A DNA stretch of 37,887 nt from Streptomyces sp. CHD11 (GTDB taxonomy: Bacteria; Actinomycetota; Actinomycetes; Streptomycetales; Streptomycetaceae), in assembly GCF_018638295.1 (NCBI RefSeq), contig NZ_JABTTS010000043.1, forward strand, positions 20,531-58,417, in the 5' to 3' direction. The notes under the pieces were generated by a model that worked only from the letters and a program-made list of their open reading frames with translations, did not search any database and was not told the origin of the DNA. Every line of letters starts with the position of its first letter. The first letter of the stretch is position 1. Below, one piece after another: positions 15,826-22,265 of the stretch. A program made the translations under genes and the position numbers.

Positions 15826-16914
15826 GTGACCGACGTATCTGACGGCGTCCTGCACACCCTGTTCCGCTCGGACCAGGGGGGCCACGAACAAGTCGTGCTC
15901 TGTCAGGACCGTGCCAGCGGCCTCAAGGCCGTCATCGCCCTCCACTCCACCGCGCTGGGCCCCGCCCTCGGCGGTACGCGCTTCTACCCGTATGCCTCCG
16001 AGGAGGAGGCCGTCGCCGACGCGCTGAACCTCGCGCGCGGGATGTCGTACAAGAACGCCATGGCCGGTCTCGACCACGGCGGCGGCAAGGCCGTGATCAT
16101 CGGCGACCCGGAGCAGATCAAGAGCGAGGAGCTGCTGCTGGCCTACGGCCGGTTCGTCGCCTCGCTCGGCGGCCGGTACGTCACCGCCTGCGACGTCGGC
16201 ACCTACGTCGCCGACATGGACATCGTGGCCCGCGAGTGCCGCTGGACCACCGGCCGCTCCCCCGAGAACGGCGGCGCGGGTGACTCCTCCGTGCTCACCT
16301 CCTTCGGCGTCTACCAGGGCATGCGGGCGGCCGCCCAGCACCTGTGGGGCGACCCGTCGCTGCGCGACCGCAAGGTCGGCGTCGCGGGCGTCGGCAAGGT
16401 CGGCCACCACCTGGTGGAGCACCTGCGCGCGGAGGGCGCCGAGGTCGTGATCACGGATGTGCGCGAGGACGCCGTGCGCCGGATCCTCGACCGTCACCCC
16501 CGGGGCGTGTCGGCCGTCGCCGACACCGAGGCGCTGATCCGCACCGAGGGCCTGGACATCTACGCCCCGTGCGCCCTGGGCGGGGCACTGAACGACGACA
16601 GTGTCCCGGTGCTGACCGCCCGGGTGGTCTGTGGCGCCGCCAACAACCAGCTCGCCCACCCGGGCGTGGAGAAGGACCTCGCCGACCGCGGGATCCTCTA
16701 CGCGCCGGACTACGTGGTGAACGCCGGCGGTGTCATCCAGGTCGCCGACGAGCTGCACGGCTTCGACTTCGACCGGTGCAAGGCGAAGGCCTCGAAGATC
16801 TTCGACACCACGCTCGCCATATTCGCACGTGCGAAGGACGACGGGATTCCGCCGGCCGCCGCGGCCGACCGGATCGCCGAGCAGCGGATGGCGGAGGCGC
16901 GTCCGGGCCGTTGA
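15826..16914 (+). CDS. vdh: Valine (branched-chain amino acid) dehydrogenase
   Basis: 362 residues from GTG 15826 with AGGAG about 10 nt upstream. Glu/Leu/Phe/Val dehydrogenase family: oxidatively deaminates L-valine (and Leu, Ile) to the 2-oxo acid with NAD+, feeding acyl-CoA starters for branched fatty acids and polyketides. Seen: the substrate-binding and catalytic lysines in MSYKNAMAGLDHGGGKAVI (second Lys about residue 88), the conserved TACDVGTYVADMDIV, and the Rossmann motif VGVAGVGKVGHHLVEHL. The C-terminal sequence ANNQLAHPGVEKDLADRGI and NAGGVIQVADE are also family signatures. Single-gene unit closed by a strong hairpin. Confidence 0.95.
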   Translation: MTDVSDGVLHTLFRSDQGGHEQVVLCQDRASGLKAVIALHSTALGPALGGTRFYPYASEEEAVADALNLARGMSYKNAMAGLDHGGGKAVIIGDPEQIKSEELLLAYGRFVASLGGRYVTACDVGTYVADMDIVARECRWTTGRSPENGGAGDSSVLTSFGVYQGMRAAAQHLWGDPSLRDRKVGVAGVGKVGHHLVEHLRAEGAEVVITDVREDAVRRILDRHPRGVSAVADTEALIRTEGLDIYAPCALGGALNDDSVPVLTARVVCGAANNQLAHPGVEKDLADRGILYAPDYVVNAGGVIQVADELHGFDFDRCKAKASKIFDTTLAIFARAKDDGIPPAAAADRIAEQRMAEARPGR

Positions 16915-16916
16915 GC

Positions 16917-16953
16917 CGTACGAGGGCGGCCCGCTCCGGGCCGCCCTCGTACG
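16917..16953 (+). terminator. Terminator of vdh
   Basis: 16-bp perfect stem (16917-16932 with 16938-16953), 5-nt loop, starting 3 nt after the stop codon. Confidence 0.9.
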
Positions 16954-17232
16954 TGTGAGCGGTACCCGCGGGCGGGCCCTTGGAGAGAACTCTCACTTCT
17001 CCCGGCGGGTCGACCGTCGAGAAGTGGTTAAAATCGCGGTTGACCAGCGAGGACAAGGCACCTCGAGGGTCCTGGGCACGGGCCCGTCATGCGGGCGACG
17101 TACCGGATGGGCGCGGGCTCAGGTACCGTGGAAGCCCTACGGACCGGTCTCTCCATGGAGAGACCGTTCTGGACCATGAACGCGTGTCAAGACTCTGGGG
17201 CCGTCGAGCCCCGTCGTTGAGGGGGTCGAGCC
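16954..17232. other. Gap between vdh and the DUF3073 gene
   Basis: No coding frame seen. It holds an ACTTCTC/GAGAAGT repeat (16995-17025), a GTTAAAATCGCGGTTGACC stretch, and a perfect 22-bp palindrome at 17145-17166 that would lie in the leader of the downstream gene. I cannot assign a promoter with confidence. Confidence 0.5.
17145..17166. repeat. Perfect 22-bp palindrome upstream of the DUF3073 gene
   Basis: Centre TCTCCATGGAGA; arms perfectly complementary over 11 bp with no spacer. It is 67 bp before ATG 17233, so either an operator or a leader hairpin. Confidence 0.6.
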
Positions 17233-17484
17233 ATGGGGCGCGGCCGGGCCAAGGCCAAGCAGACGAAGGTCGCCCGCCAGCTGAAGTACAACAGCGGTGG
17301 GACTGATCTCTCACGCCTGGCTGAGGAGCTGGGTGCATCACCATCGAACCAACCACCACCCAATGGTGAGCGTTTCGAGGACGATGAGCAGGACGACGAA
17401 CTGTACGCACGGTACGCCGACCTCTATGAGGAAGACGACGAGGGCGGGGACGGCCCGTCTCCGCAGCAGCGTCGCGGCGCGTGA
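17233..17484 (+). CDS. DUF3073 family small protein
   Basis: 83 residues, ATG 17233, with GAGGGGG about 8 nt upstream. The N-terminus is strongly basic (MGRGRAKAKQTKVARQLKY), then comes TDLSRLAEELG, and the C-terminal half is very acidic (FEDDEQDDELYARYADLYEEDDEGGDG). This basic-head, acidic-tail layout is the DUF3073 family, present across actinobacteria. The basic part suggests nucleic-acid contact, but the role is unknown. It is convergent with purM. Confidence 0.9.
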   Translation: MGRGRAKAKQTKVARQLKYNSGGTDLSRLAEELGASPSNQPPPNGERFEDDEQDDELYARYADLYEEDDEGGDGPSPQQRRGA

Positions 17485-17500
17485 CTTTGCGCTGAGCATG

Positions 17501-17534
17501 AACCCGGTAGGTGACCCCGGTCACCGGCCGGGTT
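17501..17534 (+). terminator. Terminator of the DUF3073 gene
   Basis: AACCCGG/CCGGGTT outer stem and GGTGACC/GGTCACC inner stem, split by a small TA/GG internal loop. Confidence 0.8.
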
Positions 17535-17552
17535 CAGTGTTGCCCGGGAATT

Positions 17553-17606
17553 CCGGACCGGTGCCACGGTCCGGTGCGCTGCCCGCCCGCTCGCGGCGCG
17601 GGCAGC
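17553..17606 (-). terminator. Two hairpins downstream of purM
   Basis: GCTGCCCGC/GCGGGCAGC (17578-17606) begins 11 nt after the purM stop, and CCGGACCG/CGGTCCGG (17553-17574, 6-nt loop) lies just beyond. Together with 17501-17534 they separate the convergent units. Confidence 0.75.
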
Positions 17607-17616
17607 GTCCCGGTGC

Positions 17617-18684
17617 TCAGCTCGCGTAGTCACCGACGAGGGCCGCGCCGGTGGTGTGCTCGCCGCGGTCGGTGATCTCGCCGGCCACCCAGGCGTCCAC
17701 GCCCCGGTCGGCCAGCGTCGTCAGCGCCACGTCGACGGACTCCTGGGGCACCATCGCGATCATGCCGACGCCCATGTTCAGGGTCTTCTCCAGCTCCAGC
17801 CGCTCGACCGAACCGGTCCGCCCGACGAGGTCGAACACCGGAGCGGGCGTCCAGGTGGAGCGGTCCACGTGCGCGTGCAGCCCCTCGGGGATCACGCGGG
17901 CCAGGTTGGCCGCGAGTCCGCCGCCGGTGACGTGGCTGAACGCGTGCACCTCGGTGGTGCGCATCAGCGCCAGGCAGTCCAGCGAGTAGATCTTGGTGGG
18001 CTCCAGGAGCTCCTCGCCGAGGGTGCGGCCCAGTTCGTCGATCCGGGCCTCCAGGGCCAGCCCCGCGCGGTCCAGCAGCACGTGCCGGACGAGCGAGTAG
18101 CCGTTGGAGTGAAGACCCGAGGACGCCATGGCGATCACCGCGTCACCCGTACGGATGCGGTCCGGGCCGAGCAGCCGGTCGGCCTCCACGACACCCGTGC
18201 CGGCGCCGGCGACGTCGAAGTCGTCCGGGCCGAGCAGTCCGGGGTGCTCGGCCGTCTCGCCGCCGACCAGGGCGCAGCCGGCCAGTACACAGCCCTCGGC
18301 GATGCCCTTGACGATGGCGGCGACCCGCTCGGGGTGGACCTTGCCGACACAGATGTAGTCGGTCATGAAGAGCGGCTCGGCGCCGCACACCACGATGTCG
18401 TCCATGACCATGGCGACCAGGTCGTGCCCGATGGAGTCGTAGACCCCCAGCTGCCGGGCGATGTCGACCTTGGTGCCGACGCCGTCCGTGGCGGAGGCGA
18501 GCAGGGGACGCTCGTAGTTCTTCAGGGCGGAGGCGTCGAAGAGGCCGGCGAAGCCGCCGAGGCCGCCGAGGACCTCGGGGCGCCGGGTCTTCTTCACCCA
18601 CTCCTTCATCAGTTCGACCGCGCGGTCGCCCGCTTCGATGTCGACGCCCGCCGCTGCGTAGCTGGCACCAGTGTTCTGGGACAT
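17617..18684 (-). CDS. purM: Phosphoribosylformylglycinamidine cyclo-ligase (AIR synthetase)
   Basis: 355 residues from ATG 18684. It converts FGAM to AIR with ATP, step 5 of IMP synthesis. Family signatures seen: GGFAGLFD, SATDGVGTKVDIA, the metal-binding HDLVAMVMDDIVVCGAEPLF, GCALVGGETAEHPG, SSGLHSNGYSLVR, FSHVTGGGLAANLARV and NMGVGMIAMV. Full length for the family. It lies 33 bp downstream of purF on the same strand, so the two are almost certainly co-transcribed. Confidence 0.98.
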   Translation of the reverse strand: MSQNTGASYAAAGVDIEAGDRAVELMKEWVKKTRRPEVLGGLGGFAGLFDASALKNYERPLLASATDGVGTKVDIARQLGVYDSIGHDLVAMVMDDIVVCGAEPLFMTDYICVGKVHPERVAAIVKGIAEGCVLAGCALVGGETAEHPGLLGPDDFDVAGAGTGVVEADRLLGPDRIRTGDAVIAMASSGLHSNGYSLVRHVLLDRAGLALEARIDELGRTLGEELLEPTKIYSLDCLALMRTTEVHAFSHVTGGGLAANLARVIPEGLHAHVDRSTWTPAPVFDLVGRTGSVERLELEKTLNMGVGMIAMVPQESVDVALTTLADRGVDAWVAGEITDRGEHTTGAALVGDYAS

Positions 18685-18717
18685 GGCTGTGAGAGCTTTC
18701 GTGTCGTCCGTCAGGGC

Positions 18718-20244
18718 TTACGGGCGGCGGATCGCGTCGACCGAGGCCGGGGCGGCGGTGCCGGCGGCCAGCTCGGTCTCCAGGAGCTGCTTGCCGAGAA
18801 GCTCGGGGTCGGGCAGGTCCATCGGGTACTCGCCGTCGAAGCAGGCGCGGCACAGGTTCGGCTTGGCGATGGTGGTCGCCTCGATCATGCCGTCGATGGA
18901 GATGTACGACAGGGAGTCGGCGCCCAGCGAGGTGCCGATCTCGTCGATGGTCATCCCGTTGGCGATGAGCTCCGCCCGGGTGGCGAAGTCGATGCCGAAG
19001 AAGCAGGGCCACTTCACGGGCGGCGAGGAGATCCGGATGTGGATCTCGGCGGCGCCCGCCTCGCGGAGCATGCGGACCAGGGCGCGCTGGGTGTTGCCGC
19101 GGACGATCGAGTCGTCGACCACGACCAGGCGCTTGCCCTTGATGACTTCCTTGAGCGGGTTCAGCTTCAGGCGGATGCCGAGCTGGCGGATGGTCTGCGA
19201 CGGCTGGATGAACGTCCGTCCGACATACGCGTTCTTGACCAGGCCGGCGCCGAAGGGGATGCCGGACGCCTCCGCGTAGCCGATGGCGGCCGGGGTGCCC
19301 GATTCCGGGGTCGCTATGACGAGGTCGGCCTCGGCCGGGGCCTCCTTGGCGAGCTTGCGGCCCATCTCGACGCGCGAGAGGTACACGTTCCGGCCGGCGA
19401 TGTCGGTGTCCGGACGGGCCAGGTACACGTACTCGAAGACACAGCCCTTGGGCTTCGCTTCCGCGAACCGGGTCGTTCGCAGTCCGTTCTGGTCGATGGC
19501 GACGAACTCGCCCGGCTCGATCTCGCGGACATAGCTCGCACCGCAGATGTCGAGGGCGGCGGACTCGGAAGCGATCACCCAGCCACGCTCCAGACGGCCG
19601 AGGACCAGCGGGCGGATGCCCTGCGGGTCACGGGCCGCGTAGAGGGTGTTCTCGTCCATGAAGACGAGGCTGAAGGCGCCCTTGATCCTGGGAAGGACCA
19701 CGTGCGCGGCCTGCTCCACGGTCACCGGTTCGCCGTCGGCGGCGCGCTGGCCGGCCAGCAGGGCGGTGATCAGGTCGGTGTCGTTGGTGGCCGCCACCTT
19801 GGGGGCGCGGCCGTTCTCCTTGGGGAGTTCGGCGACCATCTCGGCGAGCTGCGCCGTGTTGACCAGGTTGCCGTTGTGGCCGAGCGCGATGGATCCGTGC
19901 GCGGTGGCACGGAACGTCGGCTGGGCGTTCTCCCACACGGAGGCACCGGTGGTCGAGTAGCGGGCGTGACCGACCGCGATATGACCCTGGAGCGAACCGA
20001 GAGAGGTCTCGTCGAAGACCTGGGACACCAGGCCCATGTCCTTGAAGACGAGGATCTGGGAGCCGTTGCTGACCGCGATACCCGCGGATTCCTGGCCCCG
20101 ATGCTGGAGGGCGTACAGCCCGAAGTACGTGAGCTTGGCGACCTCTTCGCCCGGAGCCCAGACACCGAAGACGCCGCAAGCGTCCTGGGGGCCCTTCTCT
20201 CCGGGGAGCAGGTCGTGGTTGAGTCGTCCGTCACCACGTGGCAC
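18718..20244 (-). CDS. purF: Amidophosphoribosyltransferase
   Basis: 508 residues from GTG 20244. It makes phosphoribosylamine from PRPP and glutamine, the first committed step of purine synthesis. The N-terminal glutamine amidotransferase (Ntn) domain begins at Cys23 (QDACGVFGVWAPGE) after a 22-residue propeptide, with HRGQESAGIA and GHARYSTTG following. The C-terminal PRTase domain has the PRPP loop VVVDDSIVRGNT. Cysteines in SSPPVKWPCFFGIDF and KPNLCRACFDGEYP are consistent with the iron-sulfur type of PurF. GGAGG sits only 1 nt from the GTG, too close for a normal ribosome binding site, while TACACT is 7 nt upstream, so the transcript may be leaderless. Confidence 0.97.
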   Translation of the reverse strand: MPRGDGRLNHDLLPGEKGPQDACGVFGVWAPGEEVAKLTYFGLYALQHRGQESAGIAVSNGSQILVFKDMGLVSQVFDETSLGSLQGHIAVGHARYSTTGASVWENAQPTFRATAHGSIALGHNGNLVNTAQLAEMVAELPKENGRAPKVAATNDTDLITALLAGQRAADGEPVTVEQAAHVVLPRIKGAFSLVFMDENTLYAARDPQGIRPLVLGRLERGWVIASESAALDICGASYVREIEPGEFVAIDQNGLRTTRFAEAKPKGCVFEYVYLARPDTDIAGRNVYLSRVEMGRKLAKEAPAEADLVIATPESGTPAAIGYAEASGIPFGAGLVKNAYVGRTFIQPSQTIRQLGIRLKLNPLKEVIKGKRLVVVDDSIVRGNTQRALVRMLREAGAAEIHIRISSPPVKWPCFFGIDFATRAELIANGMTIDEIGTSLGADSLSYISIDGMIEATTIAKPNLCRACFDGEYPMDLPDPELLGKQLLETELAAGTAAPASVDAIRRP

Positions 20245-20251
20245 GCCTCCG

Positions 20252-20257
20252 AGTGTA
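20252..20257 (-). promoter_or_regulatory. Candidate -10 of purF-purM (leaderless)
   Basis: TACACT on the minus strand, exactly 7 nt before GTG 20244. A weak -35-like TTCGGA lies 18 nt further upstream. Confidence 0.5.
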
Positions 20258-20306
20258 GGCGAGTCCGGCCCCTGATCCGAATGCGGGATATGCCCCCGGC
20301 GGTGGA

Positions 20307-21095
20307 TCAGCGCGCGGCGACAGCCTGGACGCCGGCGCCGTTCTCGCTGGTCAGGGCGAGGTTCCGGCCTTCGATGCGGTAGCTCACGGTGCCGTTGAAC
20401 AGCTCCGACAGGGCCCTCTCGGCGTCCATGAGTGAGTCTTCGCACATCATCCGGGTCATGCCCGGGGCGCCGAGGGTGATATGGCCGTCGCGCACGGTGG
20501 CGTCGGCGTTCACCTGGTTGCAGCCGAGGCTGCCGGAGACCGTGCCCTTCTCCTTGTCGAAGGTGAGGTGGGCGCGGCTGTCCACGGCCGGCGTGGTGAC
20601 GGTCCACCGGGTGCCGTGCAGCGGGCTGTCCTCGGTCCTGCTCAGGCGGACGGTGTCGCCGGACCCGGTGGTGAGGGTGAGGCGGCCGTCGTTCACGTCG
20701 GTCGCCAGGGCCCCGTCGCCGAGCGCCCGTGCCACGGCGCTCTCGAGGTCCATGACCTGCTCGGAGCAGGCCCTCAGGGTGGTTTCGCGGTCGTCGCCGA
20801 ACCGGATCCGGTCGCCTTCGAAGGTGACGCGGCCCTTGAACAGGTTGCATCCGTAGCTGCCGGTGGCCCGGCCGTCGTCGTCGAGGGTCAGGTTCGCGCC
20901 GTCGGGGGCCCGGTGGGTGGTGCCGTCGACGGTGAGGCTGTCGACGGTCCACCGGATGCCGGTGACCGGTTCCTCCGCCTCTGCGGAGGCGCTGCCGGCG
21001 CCCGCCTTCTCGCCGCCACAGGCCGCCGCGAGCGGGACGACGAGCACGGCGAGGGCCGTCAGGGTCATGCGCTGCTGGTGCTTTCGCCTGTACAT
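20307..21095 (-). CDS. Putative lipoprotein with two META (HslJ-like) domains
   Basis: 262 residues from ATG 21095; an internal ATG at 21068 is possible. The N-terminus MYRRKHQQRM plus a hydrophobic stretch ending LVVPLAAACGG gives a lipoprotein signal with Cys26. Two META/DUF306-type repeats follow, at about residues 45-145 and 150-250, each with the GSYGCN or GSLGCN turn and a later acidic, cysteine-bearing helix (LRACSEQVMDLE; MMCEDSLMDAERAL). Family members are surface proteins linked to heat resistance or stress; the exact role is unknown. It lies 62 bp upstream of the purF start on the same strand, so read-through is possible, but purF has its own candidate promoter. No good ribosome binding site seen. 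Confidence 0.85.
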   Translation of the reverse strand: MYRRKHQQRMTLTALAVLVVPLAAACGGEKAGAGSASAEAEEPVTGIRWTVDSLTVDGTTHRAPDGANLTLDDDGRATGSYGCNLFKGRVTFEGDRIRFGDDRETTLRACSEQVMDLESAVARALGDGALATDVNDGRLTLTTGSGDTVRLSRTEDSPLHGTRWTVTTPAVDSRAHLTFDKEKGTVSGSLGCNQVNADATVRDGHITLGAPGMTRMMCEDSLMDAERALSELFNGTVSYRIEGRNLALTSENGAGVQAVAAR

Positions 21096-21145
21096 GCCGA
21101 TTCGACGGGGGCGAGGAGCGGGCGGTTCCCCTTGCCGGCCCGGAC

Positions 21146-21943
21146 TCACCCGAGCAGCGGCAGGTACGGCCCGAGGTCGGCCCGTTCTCCGCTCGCGCGC
21201 ACCCTGCCCCGGGCGAGGGCGTCCGGCCAGGGTGTCCGTCCGCCGGCCAGCCGGATCCAGGTCAGCGGATCGGTCTCGACGACGTTCGGCGGGGTGCCCC
21301 GCGTGTGCCGGGGACCTTCCACGCACTGCACGACGGCGTACGGCGGGATGCGCACCTCCGTCGAGCCACCGGGCGCCTTCGCGGCGAGCGCGTCGGCCAG
21401 CAGCCGGGTGCAGACGGCGAGGGCCTGCCGGTCGTACGGGATGTCCAGGCCGGGGACCGCGGCGTTCAGGTCGTCGGTGTGCACGACGAGCTCCACGGCA
21501 CGGGTCACGACGTAGTCGGCCAGCGGCAGCGCGCCCGCGCTGGTGGGCAGCAGCCGGCTTCCGGGGTGGGTGTCCAGGCGGGCGGTGAAACGCGACTCGG
21601 CGGCGGCCAGGTACGCGCCGGGGTCGGGATGGCCGGCCGCGAGCCGCCGGGCGGTGCCGGCGATGGCGTCCGCGTCGGCCGCGATGGCGGACGGCCAGTC
21701 GGACAGGCGGCCGTCCTGCCGGGCGGGCTCGGGCTCGTCGAGCAGCCGGTCCACCGCCGTCAGGGCCGCCCCGATGTGCGCGACCAGTTCCCCCACGGTC
21801 CAGTCACCGAGCCGGGTGGGCAGGGCGAGCCGGTCCGGGGTGAGGGTGCCGGCCGCCGCCCGTACGTTCCCGAACTGGGCCAGGACGGCGGCGCGGGTCT
21901 TCGCGGGATCGTAGATACGGCTGCGCTTCTTGGCCGGGGGCAT
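21146..21943 (-). CDS. MDMPI-N / sterol-carrier family protein
   Basis: 265 residues from ATG 21943. The N-terminal half resembles the mycothiol-dependent maleylpyruvate isomerase N-domain (four-helix DinB-like fold): RLGDWTVGELVAHIGAALTAVDRLL, with a mid-protein VTRAVELVVHTDDLNAA containing the usual metal-site histidine region. The C-terminal part IPPYAVVQCVEGPRHTRG and NVVETDPLTWIRLAGGR resembles the small SCP-2-like domain found with it. The family is widespread in mycothiol producers; the substrate is unknown. TAGGCT lies 6 nt before the ATG, suggesting leaderless expression. It is unlikely to be part of purine synthesis in spite of its position. Confidence 0.85.
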   Translation of the reverse strand: MPPAKKRSRIYDPAKTRAAVLAQFGNVRAAAGTLTPDRLALPTRLGDWTVGELVAHIGAALTAVDRLLDEPEPARQDGRLSDWPSAIAADADAIAGTARRLAAGHPDPGAYLAAAESRFTARLDTHPGSRLLPTSAGALPLADYVVTRAVELVVHTDDLNAAVPGLDIPYDRQALAVCTRLLADALAAKAPGGSTEVRIPPYAVVQCVEGPRHTRGTPPNVVETDPLTWIRLAGGRTPWPDALARGRVRASGERADLGPYLPLLG

Positions 21944-21949
21944 GGCGGC

Positions 21950-21955
21950 AGCCTA
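21950..21955 (-). promoter_or_regulatory. Candidate -10 of the MDMPI-family gene
   Basis: TAGGCT on the minus strand, 6 nt before ATG 21943, with no purine-rich ribosome binding site in between. Confidence 0.4.
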
Positions 21956-22204
21956 GGTGTTCCGTCCGGGGAGGGTGTGGACAGGGAGCCAGGTCCCGGC
22001 TGGGGTGATCTTGGACAGGTGAGGGTCTGCCGGGTCCGGTGTGGATTGCGACGTCCGCACCGGCCGGAAAGGCCGCACCGGCCGGAAAGGCCCCTCGGGC
22101 CCCACCGTCGTGCGTCCCTGACCGTGACCGGACGCCTCCGTCCGGCCCGCTGCGTGGTCCGGGGAGGGCCGGCCGCTTCGGCGGGCCACCGTTGCCGGAA
22201 GGCG
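21956..22204. other. Gap between purL and the MDMPI-family gene
   Basis: No coding frame seen. It contains an 18-bp unit repeated twice in tandem (22055-22090) and ends at the purL terminator. Confidence 0.5.
22055..22090. repeat. Two tandem copies of an 18-bp unit
   Basis: CCGCACCGGCCGGAAAGG occurs twice with no spacer. Each copy contains the small palindrome CCGGCCGG. No function evident. Confidence 0.85.
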
Positions 22205-22240
22205 CGACGCCCCCGGCCGGCGGACCGGTCGGGGGCGTCG
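22205..22240 (-). terminator. Terminator of purSQL
   Basis: 16-bp stem with one G-U pair, loop CGGA, 26 nt after the purL stop. Confidence 0.85.
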
Positions 22241-22265
22241 GGCTGCACGCGGAAGGGCGGAGGGA

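Noticed and set aside
17656..20382. 908-codon open frame on the plus strand opposite purM-purF
   Set aside because: Antisense shadow of two well-supported enzymes; composition is Gly/Asp/Val-rich without motifs.
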